From positions 496,001-560,000 of the forward strand of contig JAOTOL010001397.1 of the NCBI GenBank assembly GCA_034440575.1: a stretch of 64,000 bases of DNA, given 5' to 3'. Below are positions 54,795 to 64,000 of this stretch, piece by piece (within the stretch, counting starts at the first letter, position 1; each line of letters begins with the position of its first letter). This DNA is from Imbricaverruca yamaguchii. Lineage: Eukaryota; Arthropoda; Thecostraca; Neoverrucidae. The notes under the pieces were generated by a model. The model had not been told where the DNA came from and ran no database searches. It saw nothing but the letters and a program-made list of their open reading frames with translations. Made by a program: the position numbers and the translations under genes.

Positions 54795-54945
54795 TGTTCA
54801 TTGGATGGTTCAAGACGCACTTTATCCACATTCATGGCTAATGGCGCCACCCACACTGCTTCTTCGGTGGACCGCGGGATCGGAAAAATTCCTGAGCGGC
54901 GCTAGTTTCGAACCCGGTACTTTTGGTACCCATATTTATTTATTT
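54795..54945 (-). mobile_element. tRNA-derived SINE, type 3
   Basis: Contains GGGTACCAAAAGTACCGGGT and TCGAAACTAGCGCCGCTC as in the copy at 15587. A further head-only fragment (GGATGGCCGAGTGGTTAAGG) is at 55866-55922. Confidence 0.8.
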
Positions 54946-55122
54946 AACAATACATGCCCTCCACGTGCAGTGGCTATTACGGACAGTCTGGGTCACAGAT
55001 ATTTACAAAGAAAGGATGATTTGTGGTCAGTAGTGGGAGCAGATGCGCAACAACATTCGTACACCAACATAACACAATACCCATATCACTCTGCACTACA
55101 AACACCGTGCTTGCAATACTAG

Positions 55123-55324
55123 CTATAAACGTGTGGTTTGTAGAAGTGATAGAAAGCTATTTGGCACCCCTGGGCCGCGCCTGCACCGGCGTGTGTTCTT
55201 GGTGGGCGTTGTCACGGCGACGGCGACGGCGACGCTCCCCTCGTCTGGTTTCTCACTTGGGAGGGGTGTCGACTGGCGGGGGCGTCCAGGTCGAGGCTTT
55301 GATGACGTCACAGTGATGGGGGCG
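55123..55324 (-). CDS. TRPT1: Possible last exon of TRPT1
   Basis: The acceptor GCGACGTCAG gives the right phase (one base completing a Ser codon) and a 66-codon tail rich in Pro, Arg and Val to a TAG stop. It has no conserved motif. AATAAATAAATA lies about 170 bases downstream (near 54940), but that is also close to the SINE. Tentative. Confidence 0.4.
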
Positions 55325-58199
55325 CTGACGTCGCAGCCCTGTTCGGCTGCGTGCACGTTGATTATGGGGGAGGTGATGGTATTTGGCCAAGGCGATGGTT
55401 AGCAGATCCGTTGTATGGTAGAGCTGAAGATGGAAATCTGGTAGATCTGAAGCTAGACGATAGGAGGTAGACGATCACTGTTGTTGAAGACACAGGAATT
55501 CCGAGCGGCACCAAGTCGTCAGTGAGATAATTTCCTTCTCGCCGCAGTGCAGGAAGAAGACGGGCAGTACCTGATGCTTGATGGAAGGGAAGTCACTGTG
55601 GAGAAAGGCACTGTCGCTTCTGCACTCACTAGTTTTTCCGGCGTCCCTTCACTGCTCTGTAAATAGTAGAGGAATAACCAGCAGAAAAGTCCACTGAGTC
55701 CGTCACTTCGCACACGTGTAGCGTATAAGTACGCCGGTTTTGTTCAATGGTTCTTTTCTTTTTTCTCGTGCACTGTTCACTTGCTCTGTTCACTTCTCAC
55801 TCACACCTTGCGTTTCCCACCTTGCTGGGCAACGGGAGGAAAGGTTGGGCGCGGCCAGACGCTCTGCTCGCGCCCTCAAGCCAACATAGCCCGACACCTT
55901 AACCACTCGGCCATCCTAGTCCCTGACAGGTAGAATTTCGACAGGCTAGTATGAGGTAAGTGTTCTCGCGATGATAAAGCATCTCTTGAAATCTGCTACC
56001 TTGCTTAACCCACGCCGACCGGGGGGGTGACGACCCCCTAAGGTTTTCTGCGGACTGTGAAAGAACGGAGCACGGCAGCGCGCTGAAACTGGGAATACCT
56101 TTTCCCACATTAATTTGGCATGTTGTGTCAAAATTTTGAAGTCAGTTCACCTAGGGTCAACAAGTTAGTCATGGTCAAGTGAGGTCACCTCCAAAAAATT
56201 TCAACCGGTCGTCACGCTTTAACAGATAAAGGCATTTGAATGAAAATTTCAGCGTTTGCTTACCTTTAGTGATGCAACAAAACGCACCAGATATTTCCCC
56301 CCGTTTTTGATTACCTATTAGTTTCGTATATTTGCCTATTAGAGTTAAAATCGAAGATTCTGGTTAGAGAAAGCATTTTTATTGGACCAAGTTCACTTCG
56401 AACAACATTTATTTCGGTCCGATCTACCCATTAGAAAAGGAAAATTAAAGAAAAATTGAAAACTCAATTTTTTCATTAAAACTGATTTTTGGGTGGGTAA
56501 AAATTGTATTGTCCTGGTCGATTTCGCTTTCCATTTCTGATTTCAAAAAAATTTGTTTTCCAAATCTCCCTCAAAATGAACCCCCCAGAGCCACAAACAA
56601 AGCAGTTAAACTCTAGGGTCACTAGTGACGTCACTTGTTGGGGAAAAGTGTTGGGGATGGTGTCTGGCCCTACTCGTCGAGCGCTTTCTGATGACACCTA
56701 TTTCGTTTTCGTGCGACGTCCAGTTTGGTAGATTAGAGGGGGTCTCTATCGACCCCCCGGGACGGGGGTGTGGATCTGACAGGAGAGGGTTAATAAATAT
56801 TGCTTCTCACACCAAAGCCGAATTTTATCCATCGATACACATGGGATTTGCAGCCGTAAGTACATTTGCTATGATTGACACGATTGCCAGTCCGCTGGCA
56901 GTGCTAATGACCCAATCCCACCGGTCGCACAGCCTACCGGAGCGCCACTCTAGCGCTTTATGCACGCACATGCACACGTCACTTGGTGAAATAATTCACC
57001 AACTACCCAACGAAACGAGGAACACTACGATCAATCGAGAACCTGGACCGAAAACTAGCTAAAGCTAAATGTGCCTCTTTCTTTAACCCTCGCCCGTATA
57101 GGGGAGGGGTGCAACCCCCCATCCCCCCCGTCAGGTTTTTGTTGATTCCTTCCAAACCGATGAACGGATCGCTGTGAAATTTTCAGTACCCTCTGGGGCA
57201 ACCTTTTGACGACTTTCGGCGAAAGTATTTTGGGAGGTCATAACAGGTCACGGAGTTATGAGGTCATAAAGGGGAGGATCTCCAACCAGTTTTCAACAAA
57301 TACGTGATTATCGCACGCATTTTATTACGTACTTAGCGTAATCATATGCATATCATGAAAAATACAGATGCCCAGATGGGTTCGCATTGAAAAATAAAGT
57401 TCCAAAAATCGGCGACCTCAGTTGACCTCGGTTGACCTTTCGACCCTTTTTAGCTGACCTACGGTAATTTTTCGTTCTGAATTCGAATTCAGCGTCCATT
57501 TGGAAATTGGAATTGGAACCACTTTTCGAAAAGTTGGATATTTGGGGTCATGGCTTTGGTGTAATATTGACCATGTGGCCTGGATATCCAGTTATGGATT
57601 GTGTATTTCTCCTTGCCTTAGGTTTTTACATTTTGCATTGTGGGCAGTCATTTGACATGACTGCTAAATAATGTAAAATGAATGTGCCTGGTGAAAGGCA
57701 TTCCTTTTTCATCCTTAGTGACGATCCTCTATTTTTTCGAATCTTTCACTTTCCCAGAACTTTCTTCATCCTCACAGTAATGGTTAAATAATTTTAGGAC
57801 ACTGTGGCTTTGACCTCGTTTGGTGCATGATATATCGGTCCGATCACATCGTGTGGCGTGTCGTTATGTTCCCAATGTCCAAATAAACATATTTCCGGGA
57901 ATTTCGTGGATACAGTAGTTTAGATACAGCTGACGATTTTCTGAGGAAAATACACAATTTTTTTTATAGACCTTTGAACTGACCTGGAAGGCCAACCATT
58001 GACCTTATAAGGTCATACTGAATTCCAATCGCGAGATTTCGGCCAGATCTATAACTTTGGTCTTTGGTTCGTTTTCGTAACATGCACGGTTTCGAATCGT
58101 CAGGGGGTCGTACCCCCCCCCATACGACCGAAGGTGGTAAAATGCCGTATACTGGCGAGGGTTAACACTCAAGGTGCAAAATGATACACGACTACAAGC

Positions 58200-58230
<31 letters not shown>

Positions 58231-61200
58231 TGTGTGCGTACGTGGGTGCGTGCATGTGCGTGTGTGTGAATTGCTTGTCTGGCGTCGAAAATCATGACCG
58301 CTACTGACCTGACCTAGCGTCTACCATTTTTGTGAAGTACTTCGGCCGCAACAGACCTTCTGAATCGCCCGGTGTGAGGATCACGCCGTTGGCAGACTTG
58401 TAAAACTGCACTCCGTCTGAAATGCAACACCGAGAGTTTTGTAATGTGGAAATCGAAACTCATCCTTAAAAGGAGTTCACTGATCTGTGAACAATGCACA
58501 CAAGGTAATCCTGGCTTTATCGTGTGCCAAATGTCATGGTTCTGTAGCTGCCATATCACAAACATGTTATTAAGCAGGAAGCAACCGTTAAAAAGTCGCT
58601 AGTTCGATATCCCACAAGGCTTTATGGGGTTGCCAATTCGCCAATAACTATGCCGAGATGTGAACAGAGTATAGTTTTGAACTCTTGAACAACAGCCACG
58701 GCTGAGAGGGGACGGCGACTCATCCACAACGACGATGAGAGACGAATGAAGGGGCCCCAACACTAAAGCGGCAACTTAAATGTGACACTTGACCTGTAGG
58801 GACGTCAGTGAGGGCACATGGCGATCGGCCGCGGGCGAAGAGTAGCGACAGGTGAGACTCGAACCCACAACCTTTCGATTGTAAGACGGGAAATTTACCC
58901 CAAGACTACTCGTCCTCTGGTATGATAATCTAACGATATCTGACAACGATATCTGTGAAATGGTTTAACACGTAATGCATGACGTCAGATAGGTTGAAGG
59001 TAATTGGATGCAATGATTTACAATGAGTAGTACTTTACCAAAAAATGAAAACGTTTTATATTGTAAAAAGATGTATGCATTATACTTTACTGTGTAGAGC
59101 GTCAATTTTGAAAATGGTCCAGGTGGCTCGAAACTTTAAAGAAATATGCAATATTAAAATGTCATTTGGTGATGTTACAGTTCATCTACAAGCGATCAAA
59201 AGGAGAATATGCGATACATCGAACGATTCCAGAACATGTCTACAAAGCACACTGCTATTACGCTTAATGAAATTTCCCAACGAGAGAACATTCCCCCCAT
59301 AAGTGCACAGAGGTCACAGGTGTAAGTAATTTGTGTAAATATAAGATGGGTGGCATCCGATAATAGTTGAGGAAACTTCACGTTTTTGCGAGTCAGTCGG
59401 GTCGCTTGGATTTAGACTACTTGTCGTCAGATAGTGGTGACGGAGAAACAATTGCTAGGAGTATTTATGATTGTATTCAGGAACATGACATAAGAATACG
59501 AGTCAATCATCGTTAACGCTGACTCAGCAAGTGTGGATACAGGGTATCTGGCAGATGTCATAACCTCATTAGAACACAAATTAGGTAAGCGATTGCTTTT
59601 GGTTATCTGCACGTTGCATCTAAACGAAGTGCCGTTACGCCACATTTTCCCTGAACTGGATGGCCGTGTATCGGGTGAGCGTACCTTCCACGGTGAGATT
59701 GGTCGAGCGATACAGACGACAGTTACGAGTGCGGCTCCACTTAGAAAAGGTCAGCATTGCTGTTGGTAACGAGTGATCTTGGAGCGCAGATTTGCACATC
59801 ATTTACGCATATTAATTCACACTGTTGCCAACGAACGAAATGAATGAAAGTGATGAAAAGTGATATGCTCGCATAGCCCAAACTGTTGTGATTCCACGAC
59901 ACCTTTATATTTTTCCTGGCGAAACTACTTTTTGTGCAATCAAAGCTGCCATGAAGCATTACCAAACATCACTTTCCACTTGCTCAGCCGGCTCATTGCG
60001 TTGATGAATCGGTGAATTTGCTTGGACCCAACTTCATCGGTCCAAAATTAAACAGGTCGCACGTGCTACCACGCCATGCAATCTACCGGGGGAAGGATTT
60101 TATATAAGTGAATATGTCTTGTGGTGTGCGCAGGGCAGTGCAGCTGTGTTATTGCGTGTATGGAAATGAAGTTTGGAAAGGGCAGGGTTAGCTCAGGTCA
60201 AATCAGGTCAGCTTTGGTAAGGCCATGTCAGGCTAGGGTAGGTTAGGTTAAGGACGACTATAAAAGCGAACAAAATTCCCATAGTAAGCAAAATTGAGCC
60301 GCAAGTCGTTCTGACATACTTATGGCATAGCTATTCTTCCGAGATGGAGTATATATAAAGAGCCATTTTACGCACGAGATGTATATTACATGCTTCATGT
60401 ATCAGGCCGTCTGCAAATATTGAAGTGTTTCAATCATCACCCAAAACTCTGCTATTGGTCATATTTGCATACGAACATATCAAGCAGGGTATGACAAGTA
60501 GGGTAAAAAGGCAGGGTAGGTCGATTAGAAGGGCAGAGTGGCACGACATGAGGTCTGCTTGGGCTAGGTCCAGTCAAGTCACATTATATTAGGTTTGGCT
60601 AGGTTTGGTTTGGTTTGCTTAGGTTAGGCTAGATTAGGTTTGGTTCGGCGAAGTTAGGCTTCCTTTAGGTTTGCTTCGGTTAATTAGATATTGCTTAGGA
60701 TTGGTTCAGTTAGATTAGGTTTGGTTAGGCCTTATGTTTGGTTTGGTTTGGGTATATTTCGTTTAGGATTGGTTCGGTTTGGTCATGTCTGGTTAGGTTT
60801 CATTAGGATGAGCTAGGTTTGGTTAGGTTAGGATTGGTTAGGATTGGTTAGGATTGGTTAGGTTTGGTTAGGTTTGGTTAGGTTTTTTGGTTAGTTTAGG
60901 TTATGCTATCTTTGGATAAGCTAGGCTAGACTAGGCTAGGCTAGGCTAGGCTAGGCTAGGCTAGGCTAGTGTGGATTTGCCAAATTTTAGTGAACTCAGC
61001 TCAAATCCGATCGGGAGCGAAGTAGCCTGGATCGATTTTGAACACACCAACATGGCAGTTAGTGAGGTTGGTGTGCATCTAGTTTTATACCAATTTTCAT
61101 TGTCACGATTCCTTCTTTCGGTGACCTGCTACATGCCCCTAACGAACAACGAAGTCATCCAGAAACTATAAAATGGCCAGAAGAGGATAAAACATCTACA

Positions 61201-61255
61201 ATGCTGTCGTCTAGAACAATGAATATATGCACGCACGCACGCACGCACGCACACA

Positions 61256-61295
<40 letters not shown>

Positions 61296-61398
61296 CACAC
61301 GCACACACGCACACACGCAGACACGTACACACGTACACACATACACACGTACACACGTACACATACACACGTACACATACACACACACGCATACACAC

Positions 61399-61450
<52 letters not shown>

Positions 61451-62930
61451 TGTTCCTTAAATTTACAATGAGGGCGAAAACTACCGAAGGCGCTCCATGC
61501 AACTTAACTTACCGGCAATGGCTTTGTCGATGTTGATGTGCACGTGGACCTGGCAGGATGAGCGCATGCCACTGATGACACCACCTTGACCAGGCAGACC
61601 TGACGCCAGGTGGATGTGTTGTCGGTTCATGCGGCTGCGGCCAAAGCGGACGAGTTAGCGAAGAACTCATAGCTGAACTTTTCAATTTGACATTCAGACC
61701 AGAGGAAATCGACCCAAGCTGTTCTAAGGAAGAGAGTGAATGGTCATGCAGAGGAACGTATTGAGGCCACTAAAGCTTGGTAACAGCAACCATGTTATGA
61801 ACGGGGCTTCAATGGTCATTCTAAACAAAAGCAAAAGAAAGGGGCAATTCGACTTTCGGTGTACATACGGCTGTCGACCTTACCTGAGACCTTGCTTTTT
61901 AATGGCTGACAAGCACTTGTAGTAAGTACCATGCACCACAACTGGGAAATCTTCACCGGACGCTATTTTCTCCAGTTCCAACTCTTCAACCTGAAGACGG
62001 ATTTAAGATGATAGGTGCAATTTAATCAGATCGGTGTGCATGTACGCTAATGTGATCATTTGTAAGTTCCATTACACCTCACGTGAGTTTGCTGGTATAG
62101 TCACCTTCTTCATGAAAAGCATCACACAGAAGTTTCCATTAAACGTGAAGGTTTTCGTGTGATTTGGGCCCATCACGTACGTTCGGATCAGTGTTCACAA
62201 CCAACCATTCGGGTAACGATCCTAACCCACATCCTCAAGTTCAGGTACCTGGTTCCCAGCTTTCCCTTCGGGCTCCGGCTCCAGGCCGCACTTGCTCGGC
62301 CCGGTACCAACATGTGTTCTTGATGTTTATAGCCGCACCGTCAACCAGCACCGTGTGGCTTCCGGCAAAAGCGACAACCGCTCAACGCCATGACGTCGTC
62401 ATCAAGCTGTCACCACTAGCTGAGTGTAACGAACCACATCACCACCCTGAAGGTACCGGGCCGGGATCATCAGTGGAGAAGTGTGCCAGCCCGGTAGGTG
62501 TATCAGACGGTCATCACAAGCCTGGGAGGTGCACCAGTCACCACCAGCCCAGGAAGTGTAGTAAACAGTCGCCACCAGTCCAGGAAGTGTACCAGACAGT
62601 CGCCGCCAGTCCAGAAGTGTACCAGCTGATCACCGCCAGTGCGGGTGTGCACCAGACGGACCACGACCAGTGACACACCTGTAGAGAGTGGCCCTGGTTG
62701 GCGCGGATCAGCAGGCCGTGCTGCGGATCGTCGCGCAGACAGAAGCGTTGCTTGTCGTCGTCGGCCACCACCTGGCGCACGCTGGCCACCGTGTAGCGGC
62801 GCAATGCGGGCAACACCAGGACGGCCGACACCGGCAGAAAGCCGCCCGGCAACAGTTGCAGGCCCTCGCGTTCGGCGCCGTGGCGCAGCAACCACGACAG
62901 TCGCTTACTCAGCGTTTTGTCGTGCCTCGC
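55123..62930 (-). CDS. TRPT1: TRPT1, tRNA 2'-phosphotransferase (Tpt1/KptA), 5' exon missing
   Basis: Secure exons are 62930-62679, 61990-61884, 61634-61513 and 58416-58314; 55324-55123 is a possible last exon. All phases join (0, 2, 1, 2). Family motifs in order are [11 protein letters not shown] (catalytic Arg-His), [53 protein letters not shown] and [14 protein letters not shown]. The enzyme family transfers the splice-junction 2'-phosphate of ligated tRNA to NAD, releasing ADP-ribose cyclic phosphate. The initiator exon was not found upstream of 62930. The large 58417-61512 intron carries SINE, TE and satellite sequence. Confidence 0.92.
56005..56793. mobile_element. TTAA-flanked piggyBac-like MITE, copy A (789 bp)
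   Basis: Begins TTAACCCACGCC and ends GGAGAGGGTTAA. Just inside the ends are GGGGGGTGACGACCCCC and GGTCTCTATCGACCCCCC, G-run/C-run hairpins. No transposase. TTAA duplications with CCC/GGG ends are the piggyBac signature. Confidence 0.7.
57083..58165. mobile_element. TTAA-flanked piggyBac-like MITE, copy B (1083 bp)
   Basis: Inverted ends TTAACCCTCGCCCGTATA and TATACTGGCGAGGGTTAA (one mismatch), with subterminal GGTGCAACCCCCC and GGGGGTCGTACCCCCC hairpins. Non-coding. Confidence 0.78.
58200..58227. repeat. (TA)n microsatellite
   Basis: About fourteen TA units. Confidence 0.95.
58314..58416 (-). CDS. TRPT1: TRPT1 exon with [10 protein letters not shown] motif
   Basis: Acceptor GCATTTCAG, donor GACGCTAG before [26 protein letters not shown] then YF is the family's C-terminal block. 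Confidence 0.93.
58821..58918 (-). mobile_element. tRNA-derived SINE, type 1 (head fragment)
   Basis: Only the tRNA-like head and start of the core (GCGACAGGTGAGACTCGAAC on the plus strand) remain. Confidence 0.75.
59500..59735 (+). pseudogene. Fragment of a multicopy transposon-like protein
   Basis: Reads [13 protein letters not shown], then [20 protein letters not shown] and [12 protein letters not shown]. It resembles a widespread uncharacterised invertebrate protein with the pattern D-G/S-x-x-V-N/D-T-G ... C-x-L-H-x-N-E-x-P-L-R-H, transposase-like. A short remnant with no ends identified. Confidence 0.45.
60190..60970 (+). repeat. Degenerate TTAGG/TTTGG-type and (GGCTA)n repeats
   Basis: Long run of GGTTAGGTTTGGTTAGGATT-like phrases passing into a clean (AGGCT)n tract at 60925-60968. 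It resembles decayed arthropod telomere repeat TTAGG, here interstitial within a TRPT1 intron. Confidence 0.75.
61228..61450. repeat. (CGCA)n, (CA)n and (TA)n microsatellite
   Basis: Consecutive simple tracts. The Cys/Val and His/Thr ORFs across it are artefacts. Confidence 0.97.
61513..61634 (-). CDS. TRPT1: TRPT1 exon with [10 protein letters not shown]
   Basis: Starts after GGCCGCAG, ends GCCATTGCCG before GTAAGT. Contains [18 protein letters not shown] and ISGMR, NAD/RNA-contact motifs of the family. Confidence 0.95.
61884..61990 (-). CDS. TRPT1: TRPT1 exon with HGTYY
   Basis: Acceptor CGTCTTCAG, donor GGTCTCAG before GTAAGG. Encodes [20 protein letters not shown]. Confidence 0.95.
62480..62678 (-). 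repeat. Degenerate repeats at the TRPT1 donor, about 31 bp unit
   Basis: Five or six units such as CTGGTACACTTCTGGACTGG then CGGCGACTGT begin at the donor CTACAG/GTGTGTCACTGGTC. More diverged than the other junction arrays, and the exon part is not clearly repeated. Confidence 0.65.
62679..62930 (-). CDS. TRPT1: TRPT1 exon with catalytic Arg-His and RANQGHS
   Basis: 84 codons, phase 0 at both ends. [18 protein letters not shown] and [10 protein letters not shown] are hallmark motifs. Acceptor TCTGCACAG; an upstream coding exon must supply the start. Confidence 0.95.
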
Positions 62931-63224
62931 CTGTGCAGATTCGAGATCGTCAAGAGGCAGCGATACATTGAGGGTGAAACAGAAAGTAGAATTTGGTCGT
63001 TTTCAAAGATTCGTGGACCCGGAGCGAATTGTTTCCAGAAACTGCGACTGAACAACATGGATTATCGTTTTATCCGGAGCGAGTTGAGCAAATTGCTTCC
63101 CAAATACATCACTGATGCGCACGGAAGTACTAGACGAGAGGGCAGTCCCCCACACTTCTTTCAGCAGAGCTTAGTCAGTGCCCTTACTATCAACATGTAA
63201 GGGCGCAATGAAATGTCATACTGT

Positions 63225-63525
63225 GTATGGCATTTGATGCCATACACAAATGTATGCACAGCATCAAACGTGCGTACAATTGCGCAAATGTCGCGCACAT
63301 GTACGCAAATACGTACATCTGCGCTTACGTACATCTGCACTTAAGTACAATTGACATAAGTAGGTCTGAGCTTACGCACATTTCCTTATGTACATTTACG
63401 TACGTACATTTGTCCAGCTACCGCTTTTGCGCTTACGTACATTTGCAATTACATGCATGCGCATACATACATTTGTACTTACGCACTGTCCTACTTACGT
63501 ACATTCCCGCATACGTACATACAAC
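63225..63525. repeat. Degenerate ~20-bp repeat rich in CTTACGTACATTTGCG
   Basis: About 12-15 loose units of C(T/A)TACGTACAT(T/C)TGCG. It ends abruptly where the LINE fragment begins. Confidence 0.8.
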
Positions 63526-63527
63526 AG

Positions 63528-64000
63528 ATTGATGCACGATACTCAACATGGGTTTAGGAAAGGACGGTCGTGTCTCACAAATCTCTTGGACTTTTTGAAC
63601 TTCGCCACAGAACAATTTGATCAGGGAAATCAGGTTGATGTAGCATATCTTGACTTTAGTAAGGCCTTTGACAAGGTACCCCATAAACGGTTAATGATAC
63701 AGCTTCAGGTCCATGGTATTGCAGGTAGCATCTTAAAATGGATAGCGTTGTGGCTTTCAGATAGACAGCGAGTGATGCTAAATGGTACAGTCATCATGGC
63801 AAAATTTTCTTAGTGGTGTCCTCCAGAGGTTAGTACTGGGCCCACTATTGTTCATTATATTTGTAAATAACATTGAAAGTGGACTAAGCAGTAAAGTTTT
63901 GAAATTTACGGATGATTCGAAGGTCCTTAGGGCAATAACAGGTCAACATGAGCATATCTCGCTGCAAAAAGACTTGTGCACGAACTTGTGAAGTGGTCTA
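63528..64000 (+). mobile_element. 5'-truncated LINE fragment, same family as 179-3378
   Basis: Starts in the middle of reverse transcriptase (matching about 2082 of the first copy) and runs off the window. It retains DVAYLDFSKAFDKVPHKRL; the D-D box reads F-T-D-D. A frame break lies near 63780-63800. The 5' truncation is typical of target-primed insertion. Confidence 0.92.

Noticed and set aside
55866..55922. tRNA-Ser or tRNA-Leu gene on the minus strand
   Set aside because: Only the D-arm and anticodon-side part is present, with no T-arm or acceptor stem; best read as a SINE head fragment.
61129..61536. Cys/Val-rich and His/Thr-rich ORFs
   Set aside because: Translations of (CGCA)n and (CA)n microsatellites.

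Overview
This is an invertebrate nuclear genomic window with spliced genes, AG/GT intron borders, tRNA-derived SINEs, a non-LTR retrotransposon, hAT-like and piggyBac-like non-autonomous DNA elements, Ty3/gypsy-type remnants and abundant minisatellites. Degenerate TTAGG/TTTGG-type repeats (60.2-61.0 kb) and the general style of the repeats suggest an arthropod, possibly a crustacean. The species cannot be named from the sequence alone.

Layout. 0.18-3.4 kb: a decayed CR1/Jockey-type LINE. 3.6-4.2 kb: degenerate minisatellite. 5.1-7.2 kb: a run I find to be free of CpG. 8.8-14.0 kb (+): four phase-compatible exons of a protein I do not recognise, ending in a long acidic repeat tail. 18.2-30.9 kb (-): a complete RINT1 gene in eight exons (764 codons plus stop), converging on the first gene; one intron holds a decayed Ty3/gypsy-like fragment. 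31-38 kb: CpG-poor intergenic DNA interrupted by a 2.67-kb LTR element with a 5-bp target duplication and a scrambled interior. 38.3-39.0 kb: a hAT-like MITE. 40-41.8 kb: a diverged duplicated repeat. 42.8-54.5 kb (-): a complete TUT1 gene in nine exons (892 codons plus stop). 55.1-62.9 kb (-): TRPT1, four secure exons plus a possible last exon, first exon not found. 63.5 kb to the end: a second fragment of the same LINE.

RINT1 tethers vesicles at the ER. TUT1 adds nucleotides to RNA 3' ends, and TRPT1 removes the splice-junction 2'-phosphate from tRNA. TUT1 and TRPT1 lie head to tail on the same strand; nothing shows co-transcription.

The most unusual feature is the minisatellites. Many of them begin exactly at an exon border, and their unit is a copy of that exon-intron junction: some exon bases, the splice-site dinucleotide and some intron bases. 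This recurs in all four genes at both donors and acceptors, so introns carry rows of decoy splice sites. The second is a 55-60 bp hairpin retroposon with 11-16 bp target-site duplications. It is homologous to the last ~55 bp of the local tRNA-SINEs, and its stem is kept by compensatory changes.
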